A stretch of 58,000 bases of DNA from Cryptomeria japonica. Its lineage: Eukaryota; Streptophyta; Pinopsida; Cupressales; Cupressaceae. Positions 24,158-35,192 of the stretch are shown here, piece after piece. The number at the start of each line of letters is the position of its first letter. Positions within the stretch are counted from its first letter, which is position 1. The position numbers and the translations under genes are program-made. Where the stretch lies: the NCBI RefSeq assembly GCF_030272615.1, contig NC_081408.1, positions 336,196,793 to 336,254,792 of the forward strand. The letters are read 5' to 3'. The notes under the pieces are model-generated. The model was given only the letters and a program-made list of their open reading frames with translations, searched no databases and had not been told where the DNA came from.

Positions 24158-26888
24158 ATGCCAACCAAAGGCCTTCCCAAACTCATCTTGATCTTGAAAT
24201 AGCACTCTAAGCCATGAGTGAGTCTCCGCAAATCATATTATTATTTTATTAATGTGAATGCTACTACCCAACCCATCTATATTAATTAATTAGGGTTATC
24301 ACTTGTTAACTAGAAAAACTTCCAATGAGATCTCTTGGTAGTCTAGACCCTGTCACCCATCATAAGAGATCTCCTAGCGGTCTACCTCTCATGACTCTAG
24401 CACCCATTTAAAAATCACTCCCCCTATCATGTTCCTATACCTAAGGTATACAAATAAACATACATGCAAGGATTACATAATATATCCACCCAAAGATTCC
24501 ATATACAAAACTCATTCATAACCATAATTGAGCCCATAAATCAATATTCTAATAGTCTCATGTATAATCCAAATCATGGAACCAATAGTCACAACATCCA
24601 TGTATTTCCACAATGATATTCCAACAATTCAATAACATGGCATATCCAACGTAGAAGCCATAATGCAACGGAAATCCAATTTTGGTAAAAATCACAAACT
24701 ACAAAAATCAATTAGCAAGATCAAAATAGTAGAATGGCGCCTTTACAAACCAAACTAGCCCATACACAAACTCTTCTAGCACCTTTGTGACTCAGAACAA
24801 TGCTTTCATGACACACGGTGGCACATATATTAACCAAATTAGCACATTTAAATAACAAAATAGAAAATACACAAAAAGTCAAATGGCGCATATACAACCC
24901 AGTCTAACACATTTTCAAAATAAATTTGTGCATCCGCATAATAGAATAGCACATATAGCAAAAAAAAATAGCGCATATCTTCACCAGAATATGTCATATG
25001 CAACTAAGAGCCAAAATGACTCAGATGCAAACAAAAATTAAAATGATTAAGTCTAAAATAGGCTTGAACACAAATTAAGACACCAACAAAAAATCATAAG
25101 GGTGTTTGACCACAAAGTATAAGCTTACAACATAATAACCTGAATACAATAAACTAGAACAGGGCAAGTTTCTCTCGACATTGCACAAAACTTCTTCTTG
25201 ACATCATATAGGAAACTCATTCTCGACAATGCAAAATTTTGAAATCAAAACTTAGAATCACAATACAAACGATATCTCCCAATGAAATGAATTCAAATCT
25301 TTTGAGCCAAAATCTCAAGAAACTATATGGCGATAAAAACCCAAATGGCTTCATATACCCAAAACCAAAGAAATAAAACCATGATAATGTTTTAATATAG
25401 GAACATATCTTCAACTCACACAAAAATCATACTTCCTTTCCAAGAATCATGGTGCATACAATCTTTCCATAAAATCAAAATGCCATAAGGAGGGATTCAA
25501 AACCAATGACTTGGAAATGAAGAAATGGACAAAGGAAATTGAAAAAGAATTATGAAGTTGCCAACCAAAATCTAACAAACTATCCCCACTCAATCACAAC
25601 AACAAATAAAAACCAAATTCTAGCTCCAATCCTCAAGCATTCGTAGGAAAATTCATCTCAAAACCAAACTCAAAAATTACAATAATTTCAAGCCAAAAAG
25701 AACCTCACACCAATCTCAAAAATCCATATTTATAAATTTTCCCAAAAAGAATACCTCGCCAAAGCCCAAATAAAAAATAATGAAAACATAATAATAAAGT
25801 TACCAACCATTCCCAAGAATCGAGATAAAAATAAAACTAAATAATATCATTAACCAAATGTAACTCCCAAAAGCCAATAGTAAAAGAGGGTAAGTAAATA
25901 AATAATAAAATAAATAAATAAAAGGGTTAAACAATAAAACAAATAACCAATTAAATAAATAACTAAATAAACTGATAACTAATAAATCACTAAATCAAAT
26001 GCCCAAATAAGATAAATGCTCAATCAAGTGTGAATCCCACAAAATGAACATTGATATATTATAAACTCCAACAAAATGAATGTGTCTCTATTAATACCAA
26101 TCATAATAATTAATTAATGTTAATAACTATATAAATCAATTAATTAATAATTTAATTTATACCACAACTCCACAAAGCATCCCAACATAGGATTATATAA
26201 TATACTGCATAACAACTAACAAGGCAACTATAGCGAAGACACTAAGATTGACAAGGTACCAACTAAGCCTAGAGTTTGTGATAGGGTCTCATGTCACCTC
26301 CAATAAACTTACCATTGGGATTAGATACACATTCAGGCCTAGGAAACCAAGTGGAGTTGATGTTTAGTACCTTCAATCCTATACCACACCAACATATATG
26401 CAACAACATATACATCACATATAACACAAAATAATCAAACAGGTGGAAGAGAATCACAACATCACACCCTTCTTGTAAACGAGTGGTATAACATGATCTC
26501 TTCCACGACCACAACATAATACAATCATGATAACAAAGCATCATTAATAACATCATCACCATATCCAATATAAGTATGAAATAAGGTTAGCTCATAGCAT
26601 GATATTGCCACAAGTAAATATAAACCACCACATCCATACAATGGGTGCTCATATGTAACCAAACATATGTCCAACCATCACAATAGTTCTGATTATATTA
26701 TCATCCACATAAAAACATAATATATCAACTATTAATATGTGATGTCTAGCATCAAACTATAAGCATCTGACATATATAATAAATCCATAAGTATCAACCA
26801 AAAGCATCATAAAAAGAGTCTAAACTAGGTTCATAAAGTCTATCGATGCATAAAAGAAAGATGAATCATGGAGGGGCACTACATGTAT

Positions 26889-28640
26889 TAATTGAGACCT
26901 CATTCTTCATTCGAATAATCTAACTTTTTGTTCATTGTTACTCTTTCACATTATCTAGCAATCATCTAGTTTTAGCATTATCATTTTACCAAAATTATTT
27001 AATCTTAGAATTACATTTCTAGTATCCTTGATATCATCCTTGCTATCATTCATAATTGCACCTGCACAATGAGACCTACATCAAATTAGAGAAGAAATGA
27101 AGAACAATGGAGCCACATTGAAGGAATGCTATGGTGATATCATTTTATGTTTTGTATTTCATTTCAATGTCTTTATTGGTTAGATTACGAAATTTTAGCA
27201 TAATTATTTAAGCTTTTGATTCGCTTTGATTGTGTTAATGTTTCATTCATTTTCTCAAAATTTTCCAATCTATAAGACTAAATTATTTAATTAAAATTTG
27301 ATGATTTAGGTCACCCTAAAAATTGAACTATTAGCCAAATTTTGATTCCCAAATTTCCATAAATAGCCAATTGATGAATATTAGCCACTAAAAAAATCAG
27401 TCCAGACTTGTGTTCTAGTATTTAAAGATATTTAATGTAATTCTAATCATCTTCAACAAATCAAGAATTCAGTCATTTTAAATGAGATATTAATTTAGTG
27501 ACATGCTTTGATGTGATCTATTAAAAGTTATTAATAATTTACATTGTAGACACTTGTCTATTGTATTTGATATTGTTTGATTTCAAATGGTTCATTAAGA
27601 TATAATGTCATCATCACAACTAAGTTGTATAATAAACAAAAAAAAAAAAACTTATTAATACAACTAGTCAACTCTCAAGAAAGGAAAGGAACTACACATT
27701 AGATCAAGTTTTAGAATAGAATGTTACACATATTTCGAGCATGGGTATACAACTATGATCATAGGTTCATTGACATGTAAACTTGTTCTTTGAATTAACA
27801 AAGATTAAAAAGAAAACGTTTAGCAAATGGTTTTAGAAAGAAAGACATTTTTAAGAATATTTGAAATCAATATTCACTTGTATTTTTTCTAACTATCAAG
27901 TGAAATACACTTATTTTCTATATAATTTTCTTACACATTTTCATTACTAAACTCGATATCTTCTTATTTTCGCCTAATTTTTTGTATGTGTATATATATA
28001 TATATATGAATTATACCAATATAAACGTAAAGCTTATGTATACTTTCTAGGTAGTATTAAGAAAAGAAAAAAAAGCTTTCTTCGAGTGAGTGAAAACTTC
28101 TGTCAAATCGAGCTCTTACCAATCATGAAAGAATCAGAAGATGTCCTTTTCCGATGAAGAGTTTGATTTATTTATTTTATTAAATTATTTTGTTCAAAAC
28201 TTAGTGAATCTTAAGAGGAGGACATCATCTCATATCTTCAAAGCAAACAATATGCTTATCTCAAGACAATGTCTTCAGCATTTTCTTTGGTCTCGACTTT
28301 TTATGATTCTTCTGGAATTGTCCATTTTCTTTTCCATGAAGAAAAGAATAAAATTTTAAATCAATCAATCTTGATTGGAGGTGAATTTTTTAAAGATGAT
28401 ACGTTGTTTGGCTATATGGATGAAAGGTTAACTTGGTTGTTTCTCATGTTTAGCTTTTTCTGTAGCTCTATTTAAATATTAAAAACTTTTATCAGTTAAA
28501 TATTAATAATTAATTTGATCTTTTAAACATATCAAAAAAAAAAAAAATTATCTTATTTCATCGAGCAATATCAATCTTCTACAAATTCTTGTTTAACGAT
28601 AGTCCTCTTATATATCTATTTATTCAATGAAAAAATCAAA
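26889..28640. other. AT-rich intergenic DNA upstream of the split gene
   Basis: I see no supported gene. There is an A-run at 27639 and a (TA)n run near 27990. Two overlapping short frames at 28141-28475 have no recognisable motif and are flanked by AT-rich sequence. They could be chance or the trace of an upstream exon. Confidence 0.5.
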
Positions 28641-29160
28641 ATATCTTTAAAAGTCATTGGGATTAAAGTTTTCATTAAAATCAAAATGGCATCTATAAAG
28701 CTACAAGTTACCATGAGGATTGGGGTGTGTGCTTTGATTTCAACATATCTTTAAAGTTCATTAAGATTAAAGTTTTCATTAAAATCAAAATGGCATCTAT
28801 AAAGCTGTAGGTTACCATGAGGATTGGGGTGTGTGTGCTTTGATTTCAGCATATCTTTAAAGTTCATTGGGATTAAAGTTTTCATTAAAATCAAAATGAC
28901 ATCTATAAAACTGCAGGTTACCATGAGGATCAGGGTGTGTGTGCTTTGATTTCAGCATATCTTTAAAGTTCATTGGGATTAAAGTTTTCATTAAAATCAA
29001 AATGGCATCTATAAAGCTGCAGGTTACCATGAGGATTGAGGTGTGTACGTTGATTTCAGCATATCTTTAAAGTTCATTGAGATTAAAATTTTCATTAAAA
29101 TCAAAATGGCAAAGCTGGAAGTTACCATGAGGATTGGGGTGTGTGCTTTGATTTTTTTGT
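28641..29160 (+). repeat. Five tandem copies of a 104-106 bp unit
   Basis: Units start at 28641, 28745, 28851, 28957 and 29061, with steps of 104, 106, 106 and 104 bp. Each begins ATATCTTTAAA and contains AAAGTTTTCATTAAAATC, GGTTACCATGAGGAT and GTGTGTGCTTTGATTT. The copies are highly similar, so the array is fairly young. It ends ten bases before the likely start codon of the DUF4220 gene half. Confidence 0.92.
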
Positions 29161-29170
29161 TTCAATCACA

Positions 29171-29598
29171 ATGTCTGTTCTTGTTTGGGAGGCCATCTAT
29201 GCTGGAAAGTATTCTGCGTGGACTGCGTTGCATGATTTTGCACTCCATATTCGAGTACAATGGCTGGTAAGGATTTTAGTACTCACTAGCATGATGTTGC
29301 AGCTTGTTCTAGTTGTTCTGGGTGAACGCAGATATCTTACTTCAAGTGGTACTTTGCGTTTTCTTGTTTGGGAGCCTACATTTCTGCGGATGTTGTGGTT
29401 ATTTCTGCACTTGGGATCATGATGCACAGCGATCGGAAGGAGATTTAGGGAATATGGGCTCCAGTGTTACTGATTCATTTAGGGGGACCAGATGCTATAA
29501 CTGCTTACTGCATGGCTGATAATGATCTATGGATGAGACATGGATTCAATATGGTTTATCAAGTTTGTGTGGCAGTGTGTATGTCATTTATACATCAT
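29171..29598 (+). pseudogene. DUF4220/DUF594 gene, N-terminal part (cut by a 14-kb insertion)
   Basis: The likely start is ATG at 29171 (M-S-V-L-V-W). A hydrophobic segment IRVQWLVRILVLTSMMLQLV follows, ending in LGERR. After a one-base shift near 29375 comes AYISADVVVISALGIM. After a TAG at 29446-29448 comes GIWAPVLLIHLGGPD, then AITAYCMADNDLWMRHGF and VYQVCVAVCMSF. The WAP(V/F)LLxHLGGPDxITAY and DNxLWxRH motifs are hallmarks of the plant DUF4220 domain, a multi-pass membrane region of unknown biochemical role. Reading stops at the insertion point, and the next expected segment appears at 43549. The frameshift and stop show this half is no longer translated properly. Confidence 0.88.
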
Positions 29599-29757
29599 CA
29601 ATGAAAGTCCGTTCCTTGTCGGGACGGCTTAAACATCACACACTAACCCTTTGACCTTGCTTACGTGGCAATTGTGGGCCCATTACCTTTGTCTCTGCTT
29701 TTGTCCGTTTCCGTTTCCGTTTCCCGTGAACTTTCAAATTTAAACATTTATCCCGCC
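29599..29757 (+). repeat. Left inverted terminal repeat
   Basis: It begins CAATGAAAGTCCG and includes GGCTTAAACATCACACACTAA, GTCCGTTTCCGTTTCC, AACTTTCAAATT and CCCGCC at 29752-29757. Each block recurs in the same order in the reverse complement of 43401-43548. A short extra segment near 29610-29625 is absent from the right copy. Confidence 0.8.
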
Positions 29758-29799
29758 CAAATCTTGGTGGATGTTCATAAATGTTTGATCACAGCTTGT

Positions 29800-30180
29800 A
29801 GTCATTTTATATTTACCAGCGTGATCCCAGCTTGTGTCAAATGGGAGCATCTTGCTGTCATCACATGGAAGTGCAGCAGGTCGACTCAGCGGTGACTGGG
29901 GCTACGATCTTTATCTCATATGATTGCAGGATATGCACAAAATGCATCTTTTGAAAAGCATTTAAAACACTTTCAAGCAAATGCTATTGGCAGTGAAAAA
30001 ACCTTGTCAATATCCTCACATCCAGTGCGAAAATGGGAGCTGTGGAACAGGGTATAGACATCCGTCACCAAATAAACTATAAGAGTTATTTTAAAGAAGA
30101 TATAGGCAAAAATGTCGTTGCAGACATATATGCAAAATGTGTGAGCATAGACAAGAAACGTGAACTGTTTGACAGATTTG
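29800..30180 (+). pseudogene. PPR protein gene fragment, left arm
   Basis: The plus strand reads FTSVIPACVK near 29815, then MIAGYAQNASFEKHLKHF from 29920. In the next frame it reads MGAVEQGIDIRHQI from 30033 and VVADIYAKCVSIDKKRELFD to 30180. These match the consensus of plant PLS-class pentatricopeptide repeats (MIAGYAQNG, ACAKMGALEQG, LVDMYAKCGSIxxARxLFD), RNA-binding proteins of mitochondria and plastids. Frameshifts between blocks and the lack of any full-length frame show a dead fragment. It is mirrored at 42880-43335. Confidence 0.8.
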
Positions 30181-31726
30181 AGTTTTTTCTTGTGTTCTTC
30201 CTTTCTTTTGTATATAAAGAAAGCTCTTTATGGTAAATTTATTTTAAATTTTGTTGTCTAGTGTTTTTATTTATTTTTTATTTCTAGGATTGGAAGAATT
30301 AGAGGATAATTGTAAATAGTTTGCTCAATAATGTAATTATGGAATATCTTTTGGAATATCTTTTTTACTTGTAAAATTTTCATATTTATAAAGAACCCTT
30401 AATATAGTTTTATTTTAGTTTTTTCAAATGAAGAAAAATATTGTTTGATGTGCCTAGTTTATTAAAGAGAATTTTATAATTTATTATAAATTATATTATT
30501 TAAAATATATGTGCTTTATATTTTAAAATATATACATTTATTATTATTAATAATTATTAAGTATTATTAAATTAATAAAACAAACCTTTCAAATTAAGTT
30601 TATTGCAAGCATCACCCAAAATAAAGATTAATCCTCACACACTTGTACTTCCCCAATTTTCATTGTTGACCATAGAGAGTTTTGAGAATATAATTTGTTT
30701 ATTTACTTAATCTATTATTTTTATAGCTACTAACATACCATTTTTTATTAATATAAATATTTATTTAAAACTTGGTGCTCCCTTACTAAAGATAACCTAG
30801 AAATTTCATGTTTTTTAATTCTATCAAAGGTTGGATGTAGTCCTTTATAGATTTTTTTGATATACAAATAATATTTTTTGTGTACAATCTATGTTAGTTT
30901 GATTTCAATCATAGTATGAATTCTTTTATTGTTTGCATATTTAGGTTCAACTTTTAAATCTCCTTTTTTAGTTTTGGATTTATCCATGGTTTCAAGAAAT
31001 TGTTAATTTATTGGGATGCTTCCTAGTTACAAACATAAATACATCTAATTAACACATAAAAAATTTTCTTGCATCCTTGTTGATTTTGATATTTTGTATG
31101 AGTTTTACATTGACATTTCTTTGAAAGTAGTAGGCCATACCTAAACATGGTATTTATTCTAATGGTATGCTATTGCATTACTAGAAGTATTAGATTTTAG
31201 TTCAAATTAATATAAAATGCACAAGTATAGATGAAAATTAGATAGTCAAATTTAATGAGGAAAAGATGTTGTTCCCCAAAATTTTATTATTAATAGTCTA
31301 TTATTTCCTTCTTTGAGTTACTTGATGGTTTGAATGCTAACTCTATATCATTGAACTATGAGAAAATTTGTTATAACCTCCTACTATGTAGAAAGATTCA
31401 TCCTTATTAAATGTGAATCAAATTCACCTTCTATGGGGGTTATTTTGGGCCACGTCTCTTTGAAATATGAAAGATCCCAACTACCTCTTATAGCTCCTAA
31501 TGATGAGTGAAATAAAGCACAGTAGATTATTATGAAAAGAAAAGAAAAAAATAGACACAATCAAATATGGTTTTGATCTAGACAATATGCAATATCATTC
31601 CTATGTTACAATGGCTCTAATGTTTTATGGCCTATGTGTGAGGTATAAATGATTGCCTTGCATGTCATGGCTTTATTGGTTTAATGTCTAACGTATATAG
31701 TGTCTAGATGCTCTACATTCATGTAA
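30181..31726. other. AT-rich filler inside the 14-kb insertion
   Basis: This is very AT-rich DNA with tracts such as TTATTATTAATAATTATTAAG near 30541. I see no gene, repeat unit or conserved motif. The 5-bp target copy ATTCA at 31727-31731 ends it. Confidence 0.55.
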
Positions 31727-31731
31727 AGCGA

Positions 31732-32891
31732 AAAAATTGAACCCTAGTTGCTCTCCCCTCTTCCAACTCCAAGGAGAGAGAAGGGAGGTGACTAGGGTTG
31801 ACGGTTTTCACTTAGGGGAGACTTTACATTCAAAAGAGGGGTTGAAACCCACAAGATCCAATCCCACACAATGCAAGATTGGATTCTAGATGAGTTTCAA
31901 GGGTTAAGACAACAAGGCTACCCTCTTTTGTAAAGAATGTAGATAGAATAATTAAGCTAGGAATGCATAGAAAGTGAGGAAGATTCACTTATAAACTGAG
32001 ATAGGGATATAGGATGAAGCTGCGGACCTGGAATTAGCAGTAAAATGTCGATACGGCGTTGTCCTGCAAGTTTGAGCAAAAGTTGACGAGACGATGGCGC
32101 TCAGCGTGCACACGGTCCTCCGAAAAATCCGCGAAACGAAGGGGGATATGTTCGTCTCTGCACAAGGATTCCAGATCTTCAATTTCAGCCACGTACCTGC
32201 AACCTACACACAGAAAAGCGAAGACGATTGGGGGGTTAGGGATTAGGGGTTTGCCCTTAGGTCAAACCCCGGTTTTGGAATTAACCAAGAAATGAGAAAT
32301 GTTGTAAATGTAAATGTTTGTAATGTAAAACAACTACTAGTACCTTGTTGTAAGGATGTTTGTATCCTTATATGCGAAGGTATAGATGTTGTTGTATGTT
32401 GTATGTTGTATGTAGTAAGTGATCTCCTCTTCAATGGTTGAATCCTTGTCTTGAATGCAACACTTAGCCTTGAATGGAGACTTAGAATGCTCAATTGCTT
32501 GAAGGAATGCTTGAATGCTTGATTGCTTGAATGTTTGAGTATCGTTTCCACCTTTTTTTCCATCCATCCAAATGGGAGAGGAAAATGTAGTTTATATACT
32601 TGTCAATTAGGGCTGATAGACTGATTTTCCCGACCTTAGGCCGACCAGGAAACAATATTTTCCAATTTGCAAACAAAAAGACCCAAAGCCCCATAGGGGA
32701 CCGAGCCCAAAATAGGGCCAGGGACCAGGGCACTGGGTGCCATGGTCCTGGGGGACCAGGGCGCTGGAAAAATGCAGTTTTTGATGTCGCAGACAAGTTT
32801 CAGGGTCTCCATTCAGGTTTCGTGTTGCATCGCCATCGTGAAGACCCAAATGCAGTTGAAATTGCAAGTCTCGCAATTTTAGGACACTACA
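31732..32891 (-). repeat. 3' LTR of the gag-protease element (1160 bp)
   Basis: It matches 38260-39408 closely. It carries the block GATGGCGCTC(A/G)GCGTGCACACG (32092-32120), a TTGTATG microsatellite-like run near 32390, GAATGCTT repeats near 32500, and a hairpin with arms GGACCAGGGCAC and GTGCCATGGTCC (32722-32748). An extra segment of about 20 bp after 32750 is missing from the other LTR. Confidence 0.92.
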
Positions 32892-33635
32892 TTTAGCCCC
32901 CACTTTAGCGGGAGTATAAGCGTACGCTCATACTTCCGGTAAAGTACAAGGAAACAACATTGAAAGACTTTCACCACGTCAAGGAGGCAAGATACACCAA
33001 GCCCCCAGTGGACTAAGGATCTTATGACTTCGATTGACAAAGTAAAAGGGAAGATCATGAGGGAGAACCATGACTGTCAGTAGTAAGGTTCCCTCACTAT
33101 GAGTCATGCAAGAGAAATACCAAAAATTTTCAAGGCAAACTTAAGTTCGCCAAGAAATTTTCAAGTATCTTGAAGGGATAGACGGGTTGTATGCCCCCCT
33201 ACGTTAAAGCGATCACACACGTCTCAACGGGGGTGATTGCTTTAAGGTAGTGATACATATAAGAAATGAGAAGGGAAAGGAGCACGTTATCACAAAGATT
33301 TAGCCCCCAAGTGTGAGATAAACCCAAGGATAATAGACATAAAACACAAAGCACAAGGTGACTTCACTTTCCTCGGGGTCAGTATGCTGTATGATAGTTC
33401 ATGTATATCATATGTATGTATGCATAATTGTTCTTCATTCCCCAATCAAGGAAGGTCACCTAGAAGAAGGGAACACATGTGTCTTTTGAGTCAACATGAG
33501 AGAGACCAAAAGAGATCTCAATGCTTTGCATCGTCCTCAAGTAGACAACACTAAGGACAACAAATAGAAGAATGAGAATAACACATAGAAGAAGTAACAA
33601 AAGAGAGGAGGAGAGAATCTACAATGCTAATGAAA
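32892..33635 (-). other. Polypurine tract and 3' non-coding part of the gag-protease element
   Basis: The minus strand ends in AAAGTGGGGGCTAAA directly before the LTR, a clear polypurine tract. The remaining 700 bp have no protein motif. In an autonomous relative this side would hold reverse transcriptase and integrase; here they are absent. Confidence 0.8.
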
Positions 33636-35192
33636 CTAGTCTAGCACGTCATCTACCCCCCGATCTTGCTGATCAATGTTTCGGGAAGGCAGGAAACATG
33701 CTAGAGGAGGAACATTCAACATAGCAGATAGAGCTATCACAAGATCCAAACAAGGGCTATGTTCATGTTCCAAGCCACGTTGTTCTTGTCTAGGAGCTAG
33801 GATAAGTGCTTTAGAAAATTCATTAGATAAATGGTTATCAATATCAACAAGCTCATATTCACTATCAGAAGCAAGAGAAGTAACATTTTCATCATGAATA
33901 ACATTTTCATCTATATCATCATCAAGATTTATAAAAATAGGATCTTTAACTCGCACAGGATCAAGACCATCATGCATCTTATGTTTAGGAGATTTTGGCT
34001 CAATTTCTGGTTGAGGAGAAAATGGAATAATGCTTGTTGAAGGTGATTTTGGAGATTGCAAAGTTTGAGAAGCAGCTGCCTGAGCTCTAAGATGACGCTT
34101 TCGTTGGCGTTCACGTGCAAAACAGTTTCGTCTAGTCTTAGTAGGAAGTTGAGAAGATTGAGGAGGAGGAATGTTCTCATCCTTATCACTTGGGTGTTTA
34201 GGTTGTGGTCTCTTAGGCTGGATAATAGGAGAAGAGGAAGGTCTCTTCTCTCTATAAAAGGAAGGAGGAAGAACTGCTCCATATAAAGGAGGAATATTAG
34301 GTTTAGGAAGAAGACCAAGTCCATCATGACGAGGAGGTATAGGTCTACTTTTAGAAGGTTTTATAGACATAGACATAGTCACATCCATAGGAATGGGTTG
34401 GGAATCTTCTTGAGGAAAGACATTAGTTTTATCTTTCAAAGGAAGAACTTCCTTCTCAAGAATGATAGGAATATCAATTTTTGGTGCTCTAGGTTCACTT
34501 AGAGATAGGATCATATCTGTTTTCCACTTTTGATAAGATTTGAAAAGATGATCACTTCGCGGTGGAAGAGATTGGAATTGTTTAGGCCAAAAGTAATCAA
34601 TAGGAACACTAGAAGTTCTTTCAGCTAGTTTAAAGAGACTATGATTGACAGTAACAACTTCACCATTATGGGGAAATTTCAAACACTTGTGAATAGGAGA
34701 AGCAATAGCTTTCATGGAAGATAGCCAAGGATAGCCAAGCTTCACACGAAATTGTTCAGATGAAGGAATAATAGCAAAGTTCACATCAAGGGATTTGTTA
34801 TGGACCTCAATAGGTAATGTAATAGAACCAATTGCAGGAGAAGAAAATGCATCAAATAATTTCACAACCACATCTGTTTTGTCATAGATCACTTGATTCA
34901 ATTGCAAAGTAAAAAGAAATTCTTCGGTAATAATATTAACCATGCACGAAGGATCAATAAGCACCCCACGGCAAGGTGTATTCTTGACTTTTGCAACTAT
35001 GTATAAAGGACCATCAGGTGCCCTGATAGTTTCACTAGAATCAAATGTGATGGAAGGTTCTTTAGGGTTTTCTTGCTGCTCTACAAAGTTAATCACATTC
35101 GGAGTCATAGACACAAGACCATCAGATGAGAGAGAGGAATCATTAGTCTCAATCGCATTAGAGGTATGAGAAGGTAATGGATCAGTAAAAAT
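33636..35192 (-). CDS. Retropepsin-like region with long low-complexity tail
   Basis: The open frame continues directly from gag after a single TAG at 35193. Residues near the start read APDGPLYIVAKVKNTPCRGV, then LIDPSCMVNIITEEF, which aligns with the D-(T/S)-G region of retroviral-type aspartic proteases. Here the motif is D-P-S, so catalysis is doubtful. The GYPWL motif downstream matches the second conserved strand (usually G-x-x-W-L/I). From about residue 210 the chain is rich in Pro, Ser and basic residues (SQLPTKTRRNCFARERQRKR), followed by an acidic patch (INLDDDIDENVIHDE). It stays open for about 500 codons, which is unusual beside the decayed elements around it. It ends at 33636 without entering a polymerase. 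Confidence 0.75.
   Translation of the reverse strand: MFTDPLPSHTSNAIETNDSSLSSDGLVSMTPNVINFVEQQENPKEPSITFDSSETIRAPDGPLYIVAKVKNTPCRGVLIDPSCMVNIITEEFLFTLQLNQVIYDKTDVVVKLFDAFSSPAIGSITLPIEVHNKSLDVNFAIIPSSEQFRVKLGYPWLSSMKAIASPIHKCLKFPHNGEVVTVNHSLFKLAERTSSVPIDYFWPKQFQSLPPRSDHLFKSYQKWKTDMILSLSEPRAPKIDIPIILEKEVLPLKDKTNVFPQEDSQPIPMDVTMSMSIKPSKSRPIPPRHDGLGLLPKPNIPPLYGAVLPPSFYREKRPSSSPIIQPKRPQPKHPSDKDENIPPPQSSQLPTKTRRNCFARERQRKRHLRAQAAASQTLQSPKSPSTSIIPFSPQPEIEPKSPKHKMHDGLDPVRVKDPIFINLDDDIDENVIHDENVTSLASDSEYELVDIDNHLSNEFSKALILAPRQEQRGLEHEHSPCLDLVIALSAMLNVPPLACFLPSRNIDQQDRGVDDVLD

Larger units (their letters stand above)
5934..26883 (-). mobile_element. Old solo LTR, split into three pieces by later insertions
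   Basis: The pieces are 5934-5964, 18748-19918 and 24163-26883, about 3.92 kb when added. The left end is TGTAATGCCC and the right end GGGGCACTACA, matching the termini of the chromovirus LTRs nested inside (TGTAATGCC...GGGGTACTACA). The added length also matches those LTRs (about 3.96 kb). The flanks are TCTAT (5929-5933) and TGTAT (26884-26888), a 5-bp target duplication with one mismatch. Internally the sequence is clearly diverged from the nested LTRs but shares stretches such as CCTGACCATGTGA near 19555. No internal domain remains, so this is a solo LTR in minus orientation. It must be older than both insertions. Confidence 0.75.

Noticed and set aside
28641-29160. Possible CRISPR-like array
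   Set aside because: Units of 105 bp are contiguous with no unique spacers, in plant DNA. This is a simple tandem repeat.
29265-29275. GGTAAGGATT as a splice donor that would make the 14 kb an intron
   Set aside because: It falls inside conserved DUF4220 coding sequence (VQWLVRILVL) that continues past it, and the break at 29598 has inverted repeats rather than splice signals.
29197-29427. Minus-strand frame of 76 codons
   Set aside because: It is antisense to the DUF4220 coding segment, which has clear family motifs on the plus strand.
32600-32903. 98-101 codon frames on both strands, repeated at 39029-39470
   Set aside because: They lie within the LTR pair of the gag-protease element. 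They differ in length between LTRs because of an indel and are not conserved as protein.
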